Assembly (NCBI GenBank): GCA_023455425.1
Contig: JAEYCM010000031.1
Location: 1 to 54,338, forward strand
Length of the DNA: 54,338 nt
Direction of reading: 5' to 3'
Origin: Bacillota bacterium
GTDB taxonomy: Bacteria; Bacillota; Clostridia; Christensenellales; CAG-138
Shown: piece after piece, positions 1 to 7,787 of the stretch
How positions within the stretch are numbered: the first letter of the stretch is position 1
How the letters are laid out: the number at the start of each line of letters is the position of its first letter
Made by a program: the position numbers and the translations under genes
The notes under the pieces: generated by a model
The model's database searches: none
Seen by the model: the letters and a program-made list of their open reading frames with translations, nothing else
What the model was told of the DNA's origin: nothing

Positions 1-74
1 TCTGGGTGAGAGGATTTGAACCTCCGGCCTCTTGAACCCCATTCAAGCACGCTACCAAACTGCGCCACACCCAG
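1..74 (-). tRNA. tRNA-Pro (anticodon GGG)
   Basis: Read on the minus strand, positions 74 to 1 fold into a full cloverleaf. The acceptor stem CTGGGTG pairs with CACCCAG and the discriminator base is A. The D-arm starts GCGCAG, the anticodon stem CTTGA/TCAAG encloses a seven-base loop ATGGGGT with anticodon GGG, and the T-arm contains GGTTCAAATCC. The GGG anticodon reads proline codons CCC and CCU. The 3' CCA, if encoded, would lie outside the window. Confidence 0.95.
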
Positions 75-189
75 ATATGCATTCTGCTCATCGCAGCGAA
101 AATAATTATACTAAAGCAGGAAGTGAATTGCAAGGGTTTTTTTGCCCCCATATCATCGGACAAATTCGGGCATGGACGTGAGGCAGCGC

Positions 190-217
190 AACCTCCGGCC
201 TCTTAGATGGGGTTCAA
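190..217. other. tRNA-Pro-like remnant
   Basis: Positions 190-204 repeat exactly the 15 bases at 19-33 of the tRNA-Pro gene (AACCTCCGGCCTCTT). They are followed by ATGGGGTTCAA (207-217), which is the reverse complement of tRNA positions 32-42. The piece therefore holds part of the T and variable arms next to an inverted anticodon arm. It cannot form a cloverleaf and is probably a relic of recombination at the tRNA. Apart from this and the terminator at 292-314, I see nothing gene-like in 75-336. Confidence 0.5.
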
Positions 218-291
218 AAGATCGGGTAAAGAACCGCCCAGGTCAGAAAAATAGTACGATCATCAAGCCTTTTCCGCATTTTAGCAGAAAA

Positions 292-314
292 TTCCCCCGG
301 CCATGCCGGGGGAA
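292..314 (-). terminator. Rho-independent terminator of the ABC exporter operon
   Basis: A nine-base-pair hairpin (TTCCCCCGG with CCGGGGGAA, loop of five) lies 22 bases past the permease stop codon. In the minus-strand direction it is followed by the short T-rich run TTTTC. Confidence 0.8.
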
Positions 315-336
315 GCAATCGCAATCATATGCTGCC

Positions 337-1191
337 TTACTTGCTCTTCTTGGAATACCGCCAAATGGAGAGCGCATAGAACGCCAGCGCCGCGCCAAGC
401 AAAATCAGGATGCTGGTCCAGGTTGTCATGGCCGTATCGCCCATTTTGAACACCACGCCCATTTCCTGCCGGAATCCCTCCACCGCTTCGGCGGGCGCAC
501 CTGCGAACACAGTCTGCATGGGTACTTCCATCATCACCTGCCGCAGCAGCAGCGCCGCATGGGAAACCGGGAATATTTTGATCACAAACTGGATGCCTTC
601 GGGCAGCATGCCGATAGGGAGATAAATGCCCGTCAAGAAGCCGATCAGCGTGCCGACGATGCTGCTGGCCGTTCCGAACGCATTGTTGCTTTTAAAGAAG
701 GAGATCAGGAACGCGATCATCGCCGTATTGCATAACGCGGAAAGCAGCAGCAGCAGGAGTACCTTGCAAAGCGCGCCAAACGTCAGCCACGCTCCGCCGC
801 CCCCTACAATATAGAGTTCCGCCAACACCAGTGTGATGAGCGTCATGATGATGCCGATCGTAAAAGAGGAAAAGATATAGCCGCCCGCAATCTGGCTGTG
901 GCGGATGGGGGAGGCGCTGAAATCCTTGATGAGCTTGTGCGCCCGGTCATCTACCATCGTGCCGAATGCGCCCATTGTCGTCGTCATGGAGGTGACCGCA
1001 AGCAGGCCTGCCATGATCCAGCTGTCCATCAGCGCTTTTGCGCCCGGCATATCGGGGAGGCCTTGGAGCCACACGTCGCCCAAAAAGAGCACGTACAGGC
1101 CGATAATGATGAACACCGCGAGAAGGGAGAAGAACACGGAGGCCCTATCCCGGAAAAACACCTTCAGGTTTCTTGAAACGAATGCCGTCAT
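337..1191 (-). CDS. ABC-2 type exporter permease
   Basis: A 284-residue polytopic membrane protein with about six hydrophobic segments (roughly residues 18-40, 55-80, 100-128, 138-160, 168-195 and 255-275). This is the usual plan of ABC-2 permeases of the DrrB/YhfP-like drug and polymer export group. The start codon overlaps the stop of the ATPase gene by four bases (ATGA), so the two are translationally coupled and should form one exporter. The substrate cannot be told from sequence; members of this group export antibiotics, lipids or glycopolymers. Length is normal for a half-size permease. Confidence 0.85.
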   Translation of the reverse strand: MTAFVSRNLKVFFRDRASVFFSLLAVFIIIGLYVLFLGDVWLQGLPDMPGAKALMDSWIMAGLLAVTSMTTTMGAFGTMVDDRAHKLIKDFSASPIRHSQIAGGYIFSSFTIGIIMTLITLVLAELYIVGGGGAWLTFGALCKVLLLLLLSALCNTAMIAFLISFFKSNNAFGTASSIVGTLIGFLTGIYLPIGMLPEGIQFVIKIFPVSHAALLLRQVMMEVPMQTVFAGAPAEAVEGFRQEMGVVFKMGDTAMTTWTSILILLGAALAFYALSIWRYSKKSK

Positions 1192-2102
1192 TGCCGGATC
1201 TCCTTTCCGGTGATGCCGATAAAGGCGTCATCCATCGTACCGTTTAATACTTCAAACCCGCCGATATAGGGTTTTGCGCGCTCTAAGAGGGGCAGCGCCT
1301 CCATGGTGGAAGAAATTTTAATGACAAGACGGTCGGATACTTTTGTATACGGCAGTTTCAGCTCCTCAAGCAGGGAAACAAGAGCCGCCTCATCCGTGGG
1401 GAAGAGCTTAACTAAATCGCTCGCATACTGCGCGCGGAGCGCCGTGGGCGTGCCCTTTGCCACAATTTCGCCGTTGTCTATTACGATGACGTAATCCGCC
1501 TCGGCAGCTTCTTCCATATAATGTGTGGTCAAAAATACCGTCATACCGGTTTCTTTTTGCAGGCGCTGGATGCTTTCCCACACGTTTTTTCGGGTCTGCG
1601 GGTCAAGGCCGGTAGTGGGTTCATCCAGAAACAGGATTTTAGGCGTATTGATAAGCGCCCGCGCAATGTCCGCCCGGCGTTTTTGCCCGCCGGAAAGCTT
1701 GCCGTACGGGCGTTTGATAAACTCCTTGACGGCTGCGGCGTTTGCCGCCCACTCCACGGCTTTGTTGAGGCTTGCGCGGGTCTTGTGGTAGAAACTGCCG
1801 CGCACGCGGAGGTTTTCTTCCACCGTAAGCAGCGGGTCCAATAGATGGTCCTGAAACACCACGCCGATTGCGGAGCGGATGGCCGCGTCCTGCGCGCCCA
1901 AAGCATGCCCGTCTATGGTGACGGCGCCCGCATCCGCTTCAAGAATAGTGCAGAGGATGTCGATGGTCGTAGACTTTCCCGCGCCGTTGGGGCCTAAAAA
2001 AGCGAAGAGCTTACCAGCCTCTACATAAAAGCTGATGCCCTTTACCGCCGCTACCGGTCCGTAGGACTTTTTGAGCCCTTCCACCTCAATGATTTTTTCC
2101 AT
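1188..2102 (-). CDS. ABC exporter ATP-binding protein (DrrA type)
   Basis: A 304-residue ATPase with Walker A GPNGAGKST at residues 37-45, signature LSGGQKRR from residue 136, and Walker B ILFLDE at 156-161 followed by PTTGLDP. The roughly 80-residue C-terminal extension after the nucleotide-binding domain is typical of the DrrA/CcmA daunorubicin-resistance group. It should hydrolyse ATP to drive the permease encoded directly downstream (337-1191). The gene stands alone upstream of the permease, with no regulator next to it. The region 2103-2250 upstream is AT-rich, but I could not settle a promoter there. Confidence 0.9.
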   Translation of the reverse strand: MEKIIEVEGLKKSYGPVAAVKGISFYVEAGKLFAFLGPNGAGKSTTIDILCTILEADAGAVTIDGHALGAQDAAIRSAIGVVFQDHLLDPLLTVEENLRVRGSFYHKTRASLNKAVEWAANAAAVKEFIKRPYGKLSGGQKRRADIARALINTPKILFLDEPTTGLDPQTRKNVWESIQRLQKETGMTVFLTTHYMEEAAEADYVIVIDNGEIVAKGTPTALRAQYASDLVKLFPTDEAALVSLLEELKLPYTKVSDRLVIKISSTMEALPLLERAKPYIGGFEVLNGTMDDAFIGITGKEIRQ

Positions 2103-2250
2103 GCGGTCTCCTTGCCTGAAGCAATTGATTTGTTTCTATGTCGCTTCATAACATTGTAATTATTTTCACATAAAACAAATTGGCAGGCAAGTAAAATATA
2201 TGTAATTGAAACGGACTGTCTGGACCAGGATTTGTAGCCGCCCAGCAGAA

Positions 2251-2274
2251 AGCGCGTCCCATGGAAGGGGCGCT
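2251..2274 (-). terminator. Probable terminator of the chemoreceptor gene
   Basis: About 28 bases beyond the chemoreceptor stop, the minus strand has an imperfect GC-rich hairpin (AGCGC...GCGCT outer arms, CCC/GGG inner pairs) followed by TTTCT. The short T-run makes this a moderate call. Confidence 0.5.
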
Positions 2275-2301
2275 TTCGGACTTCAGATTGATTGGGACGG
2301 A

Positions 2302-4095
2302 TCAATATTTGTCCAGCGCAATGGCGAAGGCCGGGCTGGGCATGGCCACGGGGGAGGGCGCGTATGTGTAACGTGTGGACGTGGCCTCTGCCGGCACATA
2401 AGCCTGCGCCTGTGGCTGCGTGTCTTCGCCTTTCAGGCGTACCTTTGCAATCAGCTCGCTGAGCATGAGCGCCTGGCCGGAAAGCTCCTGGCTTGCCGCG
2501 GCGCTTTCTTCCGCTGTGGCGGAGTTGTTCTGAACGACACTGGAAATCTGCTCAATCCCGAGCGTCGTCTGCATGACGGCGGTTGCTTGTTCATTGGAGG
2601 CCTGCGCGATTTCATTGACAAGTCTTGTGACGTTTTCCGCCTTTTCCACAATCGCGTGCAAGGATTGCTCGGTGGTGGTCACCATGTGCGTGCCGTTGCC
2701 GATGGCGCGGATGGCATTTTCAATCAGCGCGGTCGTGTCTTTTGCGGCCTCTGCGCTCTTTCCGGCAAGGCTTCTTACTTCTTCCGCCACCACGGCAAAG
2801 CCCTTGCCCGCCGTGCCTGCCCGCGCGGCCTCCACCGCGGCGTTAAGCGCCAGGATGTTGGTCTGGAACGCGATATCGTCGATGGTTTTGATGATCTTGT
2901 TGATCTGGTTGGAGGTCTGCGAAATATCGCCCATCGCGGCGACCAGATGCGTCATCTGGGCCTGGCCGTTTTCGATTTCGCGCGTGGTCTCCGCTACCGT
3001 ACGGTTGGCGTGCTGGGCGTTGGCGGCGTTCTCCTTAATTTGTTCGGAGATTTCATTGATGGTTGCGGAAAGTTCTTCAATGGAGCTTGCCTGCTCCGTA
3101 GCGCCCTGGGAGAGCGCCTGCGCGCCGCTTGCTACCTGGGAAGAACCGCTCGCCACCTGTTCGGCGGATTGTTGGATTCTTAGGAACATGGCGTTGAGCG
3201 AGGACAGGATCGTCTCCATAGAGGATTTGATAGGGGCGAAATCCTTCTGGTACTCCATTGTCACGTCCACCCTGAGGTCGCCGTCCGCCATATGCCCGAG
3301 TACTTCCGAAATATTGCCGATATATGCGCGCAGGCTCTTTATCAGAGTGCGAGTGCTCTCGGCCAATGAACCCAGCTCATCCTTGGACTGGTACGTTACC
3401 GTCACATCCAGTTCGCCGGCGGAAAGCCGCTTGGTCGCCTGCTCAATTTCGCGCAGGGGCCTTGTAATGCTGCGGATAATGTATACGCTCATCAACACGG
3501 CTATCAGGAACGTCACGCCGGTGAGGCCAATGACAAGTATGGTCGCCATGTTCTGCGCCGCTTTTGCATTCAGGTAAAAGTTGTCGGCGCGCTCCGCGTC
3601 ATTCAGGCTGATCTGTTCGATCGTATTCCGAAGGGACTGCGCTTTGGGTGCATATTCCTGCCGGTACAGGGTAAGCGCGGCCTGGCCTTGGTTGCCAAGG
3701 ATCAGCTCAACGACTTTGCTTCGCACCGCTGCGGCCGCGGTCGCTTCCTCGTTGAATTGCGCGGTCAGCTCCTCGTTGCCGATGAGCACTTCGGAAAGCG
3801 TCTTTCGTACGGCGGTAAGTTCCGTCACGGAACCGTCCACGTCCGCCAAGTACGCCTGCGCATCCGTAACATTTCCCGCGACGCAGGCGTTGATGAGATT
3901 TTTTTCAATCTCATGCAGCAGGCTGCGGATGGTCATGGTCTGCCTGTTTGTGACGAAGGAATGGTCGTGAAACGCCGTAAATTCGCTGGAGATGTTGGAA
4001 AGATTGAGCATCGCCACCATCACCGCGCCGACAAAGAGTAAAATGATAACAACAAAGGCAAGGGTCAGTTTCTTGGGAATAGAAAGATTTTTCAT
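2302..4095 (-). CDS. Methyl-accepting chemotaxis protein
   Basis: A 597-residue transmembrane chemoreceptor. TM1 lies at about residues 10-31, followed by a mostly helical extracellular sensor of about 150 residues that looks like a four-helix-bundle (4HB_MCP) ligand domain. TM2 is at about 184-208, then a HAMP domain (about 210-262) and a long coiled-coil signalling domain. The highly conserved hairpin tip is present (DIAFQTNILALNAAVEAAR, GKGFAVVAEEVRSLA), where CheA and CheW bind. The C-terminus lacks a CheR/CheB-docking NWETF-type pentapeptide. The gene is monocistronic, with no chemotaxis or flagellar genes beside it. The ligand is unknown. Confidence 0.93.
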   Translation of the reverse strand: MKNLSIPKKLTLAFVVIILLFVGAVMVAMLNLSNISSEFTAFHDHSFVTNRQTMTIRSLLHEIEKNLINACVAGNVTDAQAYLADVDGSVTELTAVRKTLSEVLIGNEELTAQFNEEATAAAAVRSKVVELILGNQGQAALTLYRQEYAPKAQSLRNTIEQISLNDAERADNFYLNAKAAQNMATILVIGLTGVTFLIAVLMSVYIIRSITRPLREIEQATKRLSAGELDVTVTYQSKDELGSLAESTRTLIKSLRAYIGNISEVLGHMADGDLRVDVTMEYQKDFAPIKSSMETILSSLNAMFLRIQQSAEQVASGSSQVASGAQALSQGATEQASSIEELSATINEISEQIKENAANAQHANRTVAETTREIENGQAQMTHLVAAMGDISQTSNQINKIIKTIDDIAFQTNILALNAAVEAARAGTAGKGFAVVAEEVRSLAGKSAEAAKDTTALIENAIRAIGNGTHMVTTTEQSLHAIVEKAENVTRLVNEIAQASNEQATAVMQTTLGIEQISSVVQNNSATAEESAAASQELSGQALMLSELIAKVRLKGEDTQPQAQAYVPAEATSTRYTYAPSPVAMPSPAFAIALDKY

Positions 4096-4331
4096 ATGCG
4101 GCTCTCCTCTTTAATCATTTGCATAACAAATAGTCCTCCGACCGTTTTTGGGCCGGATGATTGTTTTTCAAGGGTATGCTTCCTGTTCGTTGGGAATTTT
4201 AATGGTGCTGTACTGTTATTCGGCACATTTTGATGAAGTCAAACATCGCATACGCTCGTTAATAAAATAATTAAGAGAACCTGAAAAATATTGGAAGTGT
4301 CAATACGCAGGTACAAAAGTACAGCGGGAAT

Positions 4332-4354
4332 AAAAAAAGGCCCGGGGGGCCTTT
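4332..4354 (-). terminator. Terminator of the amidase gene
   Basis: The minus strand carries AAAGGCC, a five-base loop, then GGCCTTT running into seven T residues, 26 bases past the amidase stop codon. This is a standard intrinsic terminator. Confidence 0.85.
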
Positions 4355-4379
4355 AAATGACGGAAGGATTGCCGCATCA

Positions 4380-5384
4380 TCAGGAAAAATAAGCGATCAG
4401 CGCCTCATACATGCCTTTTGCGCATGCGTCCTGATAATATGCGCGGTTGAGGCGTACGTCTTCTGTTGGGTTGGAAAGATAGCCAAGCTCCACTGTCACC
4501 ACGGGGCGTTCGGACCAATTAAACCCCGTCTGATCGGACTTTAATAAAACGGATAATTCCTTTGCGCCCGTTGTTTTGCTCACATTCCGCAGCACCAATT
4601 TTGCCAAACGCAGGCTGTTTTCCGCGATCTGCGGGGAGCTTGCCACGGAAGGGGAGAGCACGTGTACGCCATTTACGGAAGCGTCCTTGCTGCTGTCGCA
4701 GTGTACGCGAATCCAGCAATCCACCCAGGCTTTGTTCATGATCTGGGCGCGTTCCACGTTGGAAAGCTGTACGTCGTTCTCCGTACGCAGTATATATACG
4801 ATGGCGCCTGCCTCCTCCAAAAGGGCCTGAAGCTTTTTTGAAATGATAAGCGTCGTTTCATATTCCGGTATTTTCGTTTTTGCGCCGATACCGCCTGCGC
4901 TCATGCGCTGCTTCATGCGGGAAGAGCCGGGTGCTACGGGTTCGAGCGCCGTATCGGCTGTTAATTGATGGCCCGGGTCAATGCCGATCTTTTTTCCTAA
5001 TAGCGGAGAAAGCGCATTGGCACTCTTTTCATCCTGCGCGGAAGAAGGTGTGGCGGGTACTGCCGATGCGGCGGCGCTGCCATACGCTTTATTAAATGCC
5101 TGTATGGTCAAAGGGCCGCAGGCCCCGTCTGCCCGGAGGCCCAATTGGTTTTGCAGCTGCCTTACGGCAAGCGCCGTCTGTGCGCCATATACGCCGTCCG
5201 CCTCAAAAGAGTAAAGCCCAAGCTCAATCAGGTTTTTTTGTAGAATTATTACGTTTTCGCCGGAAGAACCAAGGCGCATGCTGGCGGAAGAAAGTGGGGT
5301 AACGGCGAAAGCGGTGCTGCAGGTTGAAAAGATAAGCAGCAACACAAGCAGGGTATATATGGTTTTTTTCATGCGCACGCGCAT
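4380..5384 (-). CDS. Secreted N-acetylmuramoyl-L-alanine amidase with peptidoglycan-binding domain
   Basis: The chosen start (MRVRMKK) has AGGAGG seven bases upstream; a longer reading frame to 5492 lacks such a site. The 334-residue protein has a signal peptide (about residues 1-27) and a PG_binding_1 repeat (about 37-99, with EADGVYGAQTALAVRQLQ). A Ser/Ala-rich linker leads to an Amidase_3 domain with the zinc and catalytic residues in place: H139 (IDPGHQ), E176 (YETTL), H228 (VHCDSS) and E299 (VTVELGYLSNP). It should cleave the amide bond between MurNAc and the stem peptide outside the cell, in wall turnover, cell separation or possibly sporulation/germination. The gene is monocistronic. 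Confidence 0.9.
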   Translation of the reverse strand: MRVRMKKTIYTLLVLLLIFSTCSTAFAVTPLSSASMRLGSSGENVIILQKNLIELGLYSFEADGVYGAQTALAVRQLQNQLGLRADGACGPLTIQAFNKAYGSAAASAVPATPSSAQDEKSANALSPLLGKKIGIDPGHQLTADTALEPVAPGSSRMKQRMSAGGIGAKTKIPEYETTLIISKKLQALLEEAGAIVYILRTENDVQLSNVERAQIMNKAWVDCWIRVHCDSSKDASVNGVHVLSPSVASSPQIAENSLRLAKLVLRNVSKTTGAKELSVLLKSDQTGFNWSERPVVTVELGYLSNPTEDVRLNRAYYQDACAKGMYEALIAYFS

Positions 5385-5684
5385 GGAACTGCCTCCTAAA
5401 TGCCAGCCGCGGACCATTCTGCTCAAGTATATGGTAAGAAGCGCGCTGAAATGGCGGATCGACTGCAAACGCCTTAATTCGTATTTTAGCACCCCGCGCT
5501 GCCGTTTAAAAGAAAGAAAGCTTAAACAATATGTGAATTACATTGGTATTACAGCCAAGTAACGGAAGAAATCCCAACGTGTATTTGGGATAAACTGTAA
5601 GGAGGCGGGTTAAAGGGAGAACGTTCCGCCTCAAAACGCATCGAAATCAGATGGTTTTTTATACATTTGCCTGGATGATGCCGA

Positions 5685-5714
5685 TTGACGGCGGAGGGAT
5701 AACGTGGGTATAAT
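5685..5714 (+). promoter_or_regulatory. Sigma-A-type promoter for the aminotransferase
   Basis: TTGACG at 5685-5690 and TATAAT at 5709-5714 are separated by 18 bases. Transcription would start near 5721, which rules out the upstream in-frame ATG at 5704 and supports the start at 5791. I see no other feature in the 5385-5790 divergent intergenic region. Confidence 0.75.
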
Positions 5715-5790
5715 AGACGGTAATTACGTTTCGTATATCGCGCTAGCTTGTATTTTCATAAAGAGTGGGCCTGCGCATCAAGGAGGATGT

Positions 5791-6963
5791 ATGGAAACCC
5801 AAACCCTCGTAGCGAAGGTTGTTACAGAGATCCCACCTTCGGGTATTCGCAAATATTTCGATTTTCTGGATGACAGCTGCATCAGCTTGGGCGTAGGCGA
5901 GCCGGATTTCGCCACCCCTGAGGGCATCCGCAAGGAAGCGATCAGACGTCTGTCCTCAGGAAGAATTCCGTATTCTTCTAACGCGGGCATGCCGGAACTG
6001 AGGGAGCTTATTCTTCGCTATTTGGACGAGCGGTTTGCAATACGCGGGTATTCCCTGCCGGAAACGCTCATTACTGTCGGCGGCAGCCAGGCGATTGACC
6101 TTGCGCTACGCGCGGTCATCAACCCCGGGGACGAAGTCATTGTACCAGAACCCTACTATGTTTCCTACTTGCCGATCGTCAAGCTGACGGGCGGCGTCCC
6201 CATACCCATCGCCATGAACCATGACAACCGCTTTAAGATTACACCTGAGGCGTTGCGCAAGGCGCTTACCGATAAGACCAAGGCCATGATCATGCCGTAC
6301 CCCAACAACCCCACGGGTGGCATCATGGAGCGCGCGGATCTTCTTGCCATTGCGGACGTACTGAAGGATACGGATGTCCTCGTTATTACGGATGAGATCT
6401 ACGCGGAACTGACCTATAACGGCAAGCGGCACGTTTCCTTTGCCTCCATGCCCGGCATGCGGGACAGGACCATTATATTAAGCGGGTTTTCAAAGGCGTT
6501 CTCCATGACTGGCTGGCGGCTTGGCTATGCCGTGGGTCCGCAGCCTCTTATCGCCGCCATGACGAAGATCCACCAGATAACCATGCTGTGTGCGCCCACG
6601 CCCGCGCAGATCGCGGGAATCGTTGCGTTGGAGCGCGGCTTCCAGTATGACTGGGAGGATACCATGTCCATGATGCGCGAATATGACCGCCGCAGGCGGT
6701 ATCTTGTGGATGCGTTTAATGATCTTGGCATGACCTGCGACGAGCCGGAGGGCGCATTCTATGTGTTCCCGTCCATCCGCTGTACGGGGCTTTCTTCTGA
6801 AGAATTCAGCGACAGGCTGATGGCGGAACAGAAGATCGTGGCCGTTCCCGGCACCGCGTTCGGTGAGGCGGGGGAAGGCCATGTGCGCTGCTGCTACGCG
6901 ACGGACCTTGAAAAGATCAAAGTGGCGGTCGATCGGATTTCCGTATTCCTCAAATCACTCTAA
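5791..6963 (+). CDS. PLP-dependent class I/II aminotransferase
   Basis: The start is placed at the ATG just after AAGGAGG, giving 390 residues, normal for fold-type I aspartate-aminotransferase relatives. It shows the cofactor and substrate motifs NPNNPTGG and VITDEIYAEL, and the Schiff-base lysine in SGFSKAFSMTGWRLG. The C-terminal domain carries the usual arginine in GHVRCCYA. It transfers an amino group from an amino acid to a 2-oxoacid in the cytoplasm. The best family match is the PatA/AspC-like aminotransferases of Firmicutes; the exact substrate (aspartate, aromatic or branched-chain) is not decided by sequence. It has its own promoter and terminator. Confidence 0.9.
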   Translation: METQTLVAKVVTEIPPSGIRKYFDFLDDSCISLGVGEPDFATPEGIRKEAIRRLSSGRIPYSSNAGMPELRELILRYLDERFAIRGYSLPETLITVGGSQAIDLALRAVINPGDEVIVPEPYYVSYLPIVKLTGGVPIPIAMNHDNRFKITPEALRKALTDKTKAMIMPYPNNPTGGIMERADLLAIADVLKDTDVLVITDEIYAELTYNGKRHVSFASMPGMRDRTIILSGFSKAFSMTGWRLGYAVGPQPLIAAMTKIHQITMLCAPTPAQIAGIVALERGFQYDWEDTMSMMREYDRRRRYLVDAFNDLGMTCDEPEGAFYVFPSIRCTGLSSEEFSDRLMAEQKIVAVPGTAFGEAGEGHVRCCYATDLEKIKVAVDRISVFLKSL

Positions 6964-6991
6964 CCATTGAAGGGATAAATTCAGGCATCTT

Positions 6992-7022
6992 AAAATCCGG
7001 TTGCAGAGCAATCGGATTTTTT
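6992..7022 (+). terminator. Terminator after the aminotransferase
   Basis: AAAATCCG pairs with CGGATTTT across a GC-poor loop and is followed by more T residues (7013-7022), 28 bases after the stop codon. Confidence 0.75.
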
Positions 7023-7058
7023 ATAAGGTTATCAGATAAGCAGATGGGAGGGCATTCC

Positions 7059-7652
7059 ATGGATCGGACATACAAAGTGGGCATCCTGCTCTTTGACGAG
7101 GCGGAGGTGCTGGATTTCGCGGGACCGTTCGAGGCATTCTCCATCACGCAGTTTGCGGATGGAACGCGGCCCTTTTCCGTGTGTACAATCGCGGAGCAGA
7201 ATAGGCTGGTCAAAGCGAGAAACGGACTTCTGGTGCAGCCGCACCATACGTTTTTGGACGCTCCCCCGCTGGATATTTTCATCATTCCCGGCGGCTACGG
7301 AGCGGAAGAGATCGAAATCCACAACGCGAAGCTGGTCCGCTTTATTCAACAGACCACAGCGAAGGCGCCCCTTACGGCCTCGGTCTGTACGGGCGCGTTT
7401 TTGATCGCACAGGCAGGGCTGCTCAACGGCAAGCGCGCCACCACCCACTGGATGGATACGGAAATACTCCAGCACCGGTTTCCGGAGGTGCAGGTGGTGA
7501 GCGGCGTACGCTTCGTGGACGAGGGCAGTATCATGACCTCGGGCGGGGTTGCCTCCGGCATCCATATGGCGCTGCACATCATCAAAAAGCTTCTTGGGGA
7601 AGAAACTGCCAAGGCCACCGCCCGCAGGATGGAATACGACATCGCCTTTTAG
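7059..7652 (+). CDS. DJ-1/PfpI family protein
   Basis: The ATG at 7059 is preceded by GGGAGG with a good spacing, giving 197 residues. The fold is the class I glutamine-amidotransferase-like DJ-1/PfpI domain. There is a conserved acidic residue in LDFAGPFEAF, PGGYGAEE, and the nucleophile-elbow cysteine in SVCTGAFLIAQAGLL followed by ATTHW. This arrangement is closest to the subgroup related to the N-terminal domain of GlxA/AraC-type regulators and to isonitrile-hydratase-like proteins, not to the PfpI proteases. There is no DNA-binding domain. The biochemical role is uncertain; stress-related hydrolase or glyoxalase activity is known elsewhere in the family. Confidence 0.85.
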   Translation: MDRTYKVGILLFDEAEVLDFAGPFEAFSITQFADGTRPFSVCTIAEQNRLVKARNGLLVQPHHTFLDAPPLDIFIIPGGYGAEEIEIHNAKLVRFIQQTTAKAPLTASVCTGAFLIAQAGLLNGKRATTHWMDTEILQHRFPEVQVVSGVRFVDEGSIMTSGGVASGIHMALHIIKKLLGEETAKATARRMEYDIAF

Positions 7653-7787
7653 CCCTTAGCACAGACGCTGCCTACGTTTCTGAGCAAACACAGATGCAGC
7701 CTGCAAAAAATGTGTTATACTGGTAAATGAGGCGGGTCAGGCCATGCGGCTTCGACCCGTTGCTTTCTAAAGATTGAGGAGGCGCAC

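Noticed and set aside
142..735. Plus-strand open frame of 197 codons opposite the ABC permease
   Set aside because: It overlaps an intact minus-strand permease gene, has no ribosome binding site, and its product is rich in His, Arg and Gln as expected of an antisense shadow.
2206..3577. Two long plus-strand frames opposite the chemoreceptor (325 and 334 codons)
   Set aside because: They are shadows of the GC-rich chemoreceptor gene; neither has a plausible start site or a protein-like sequence.
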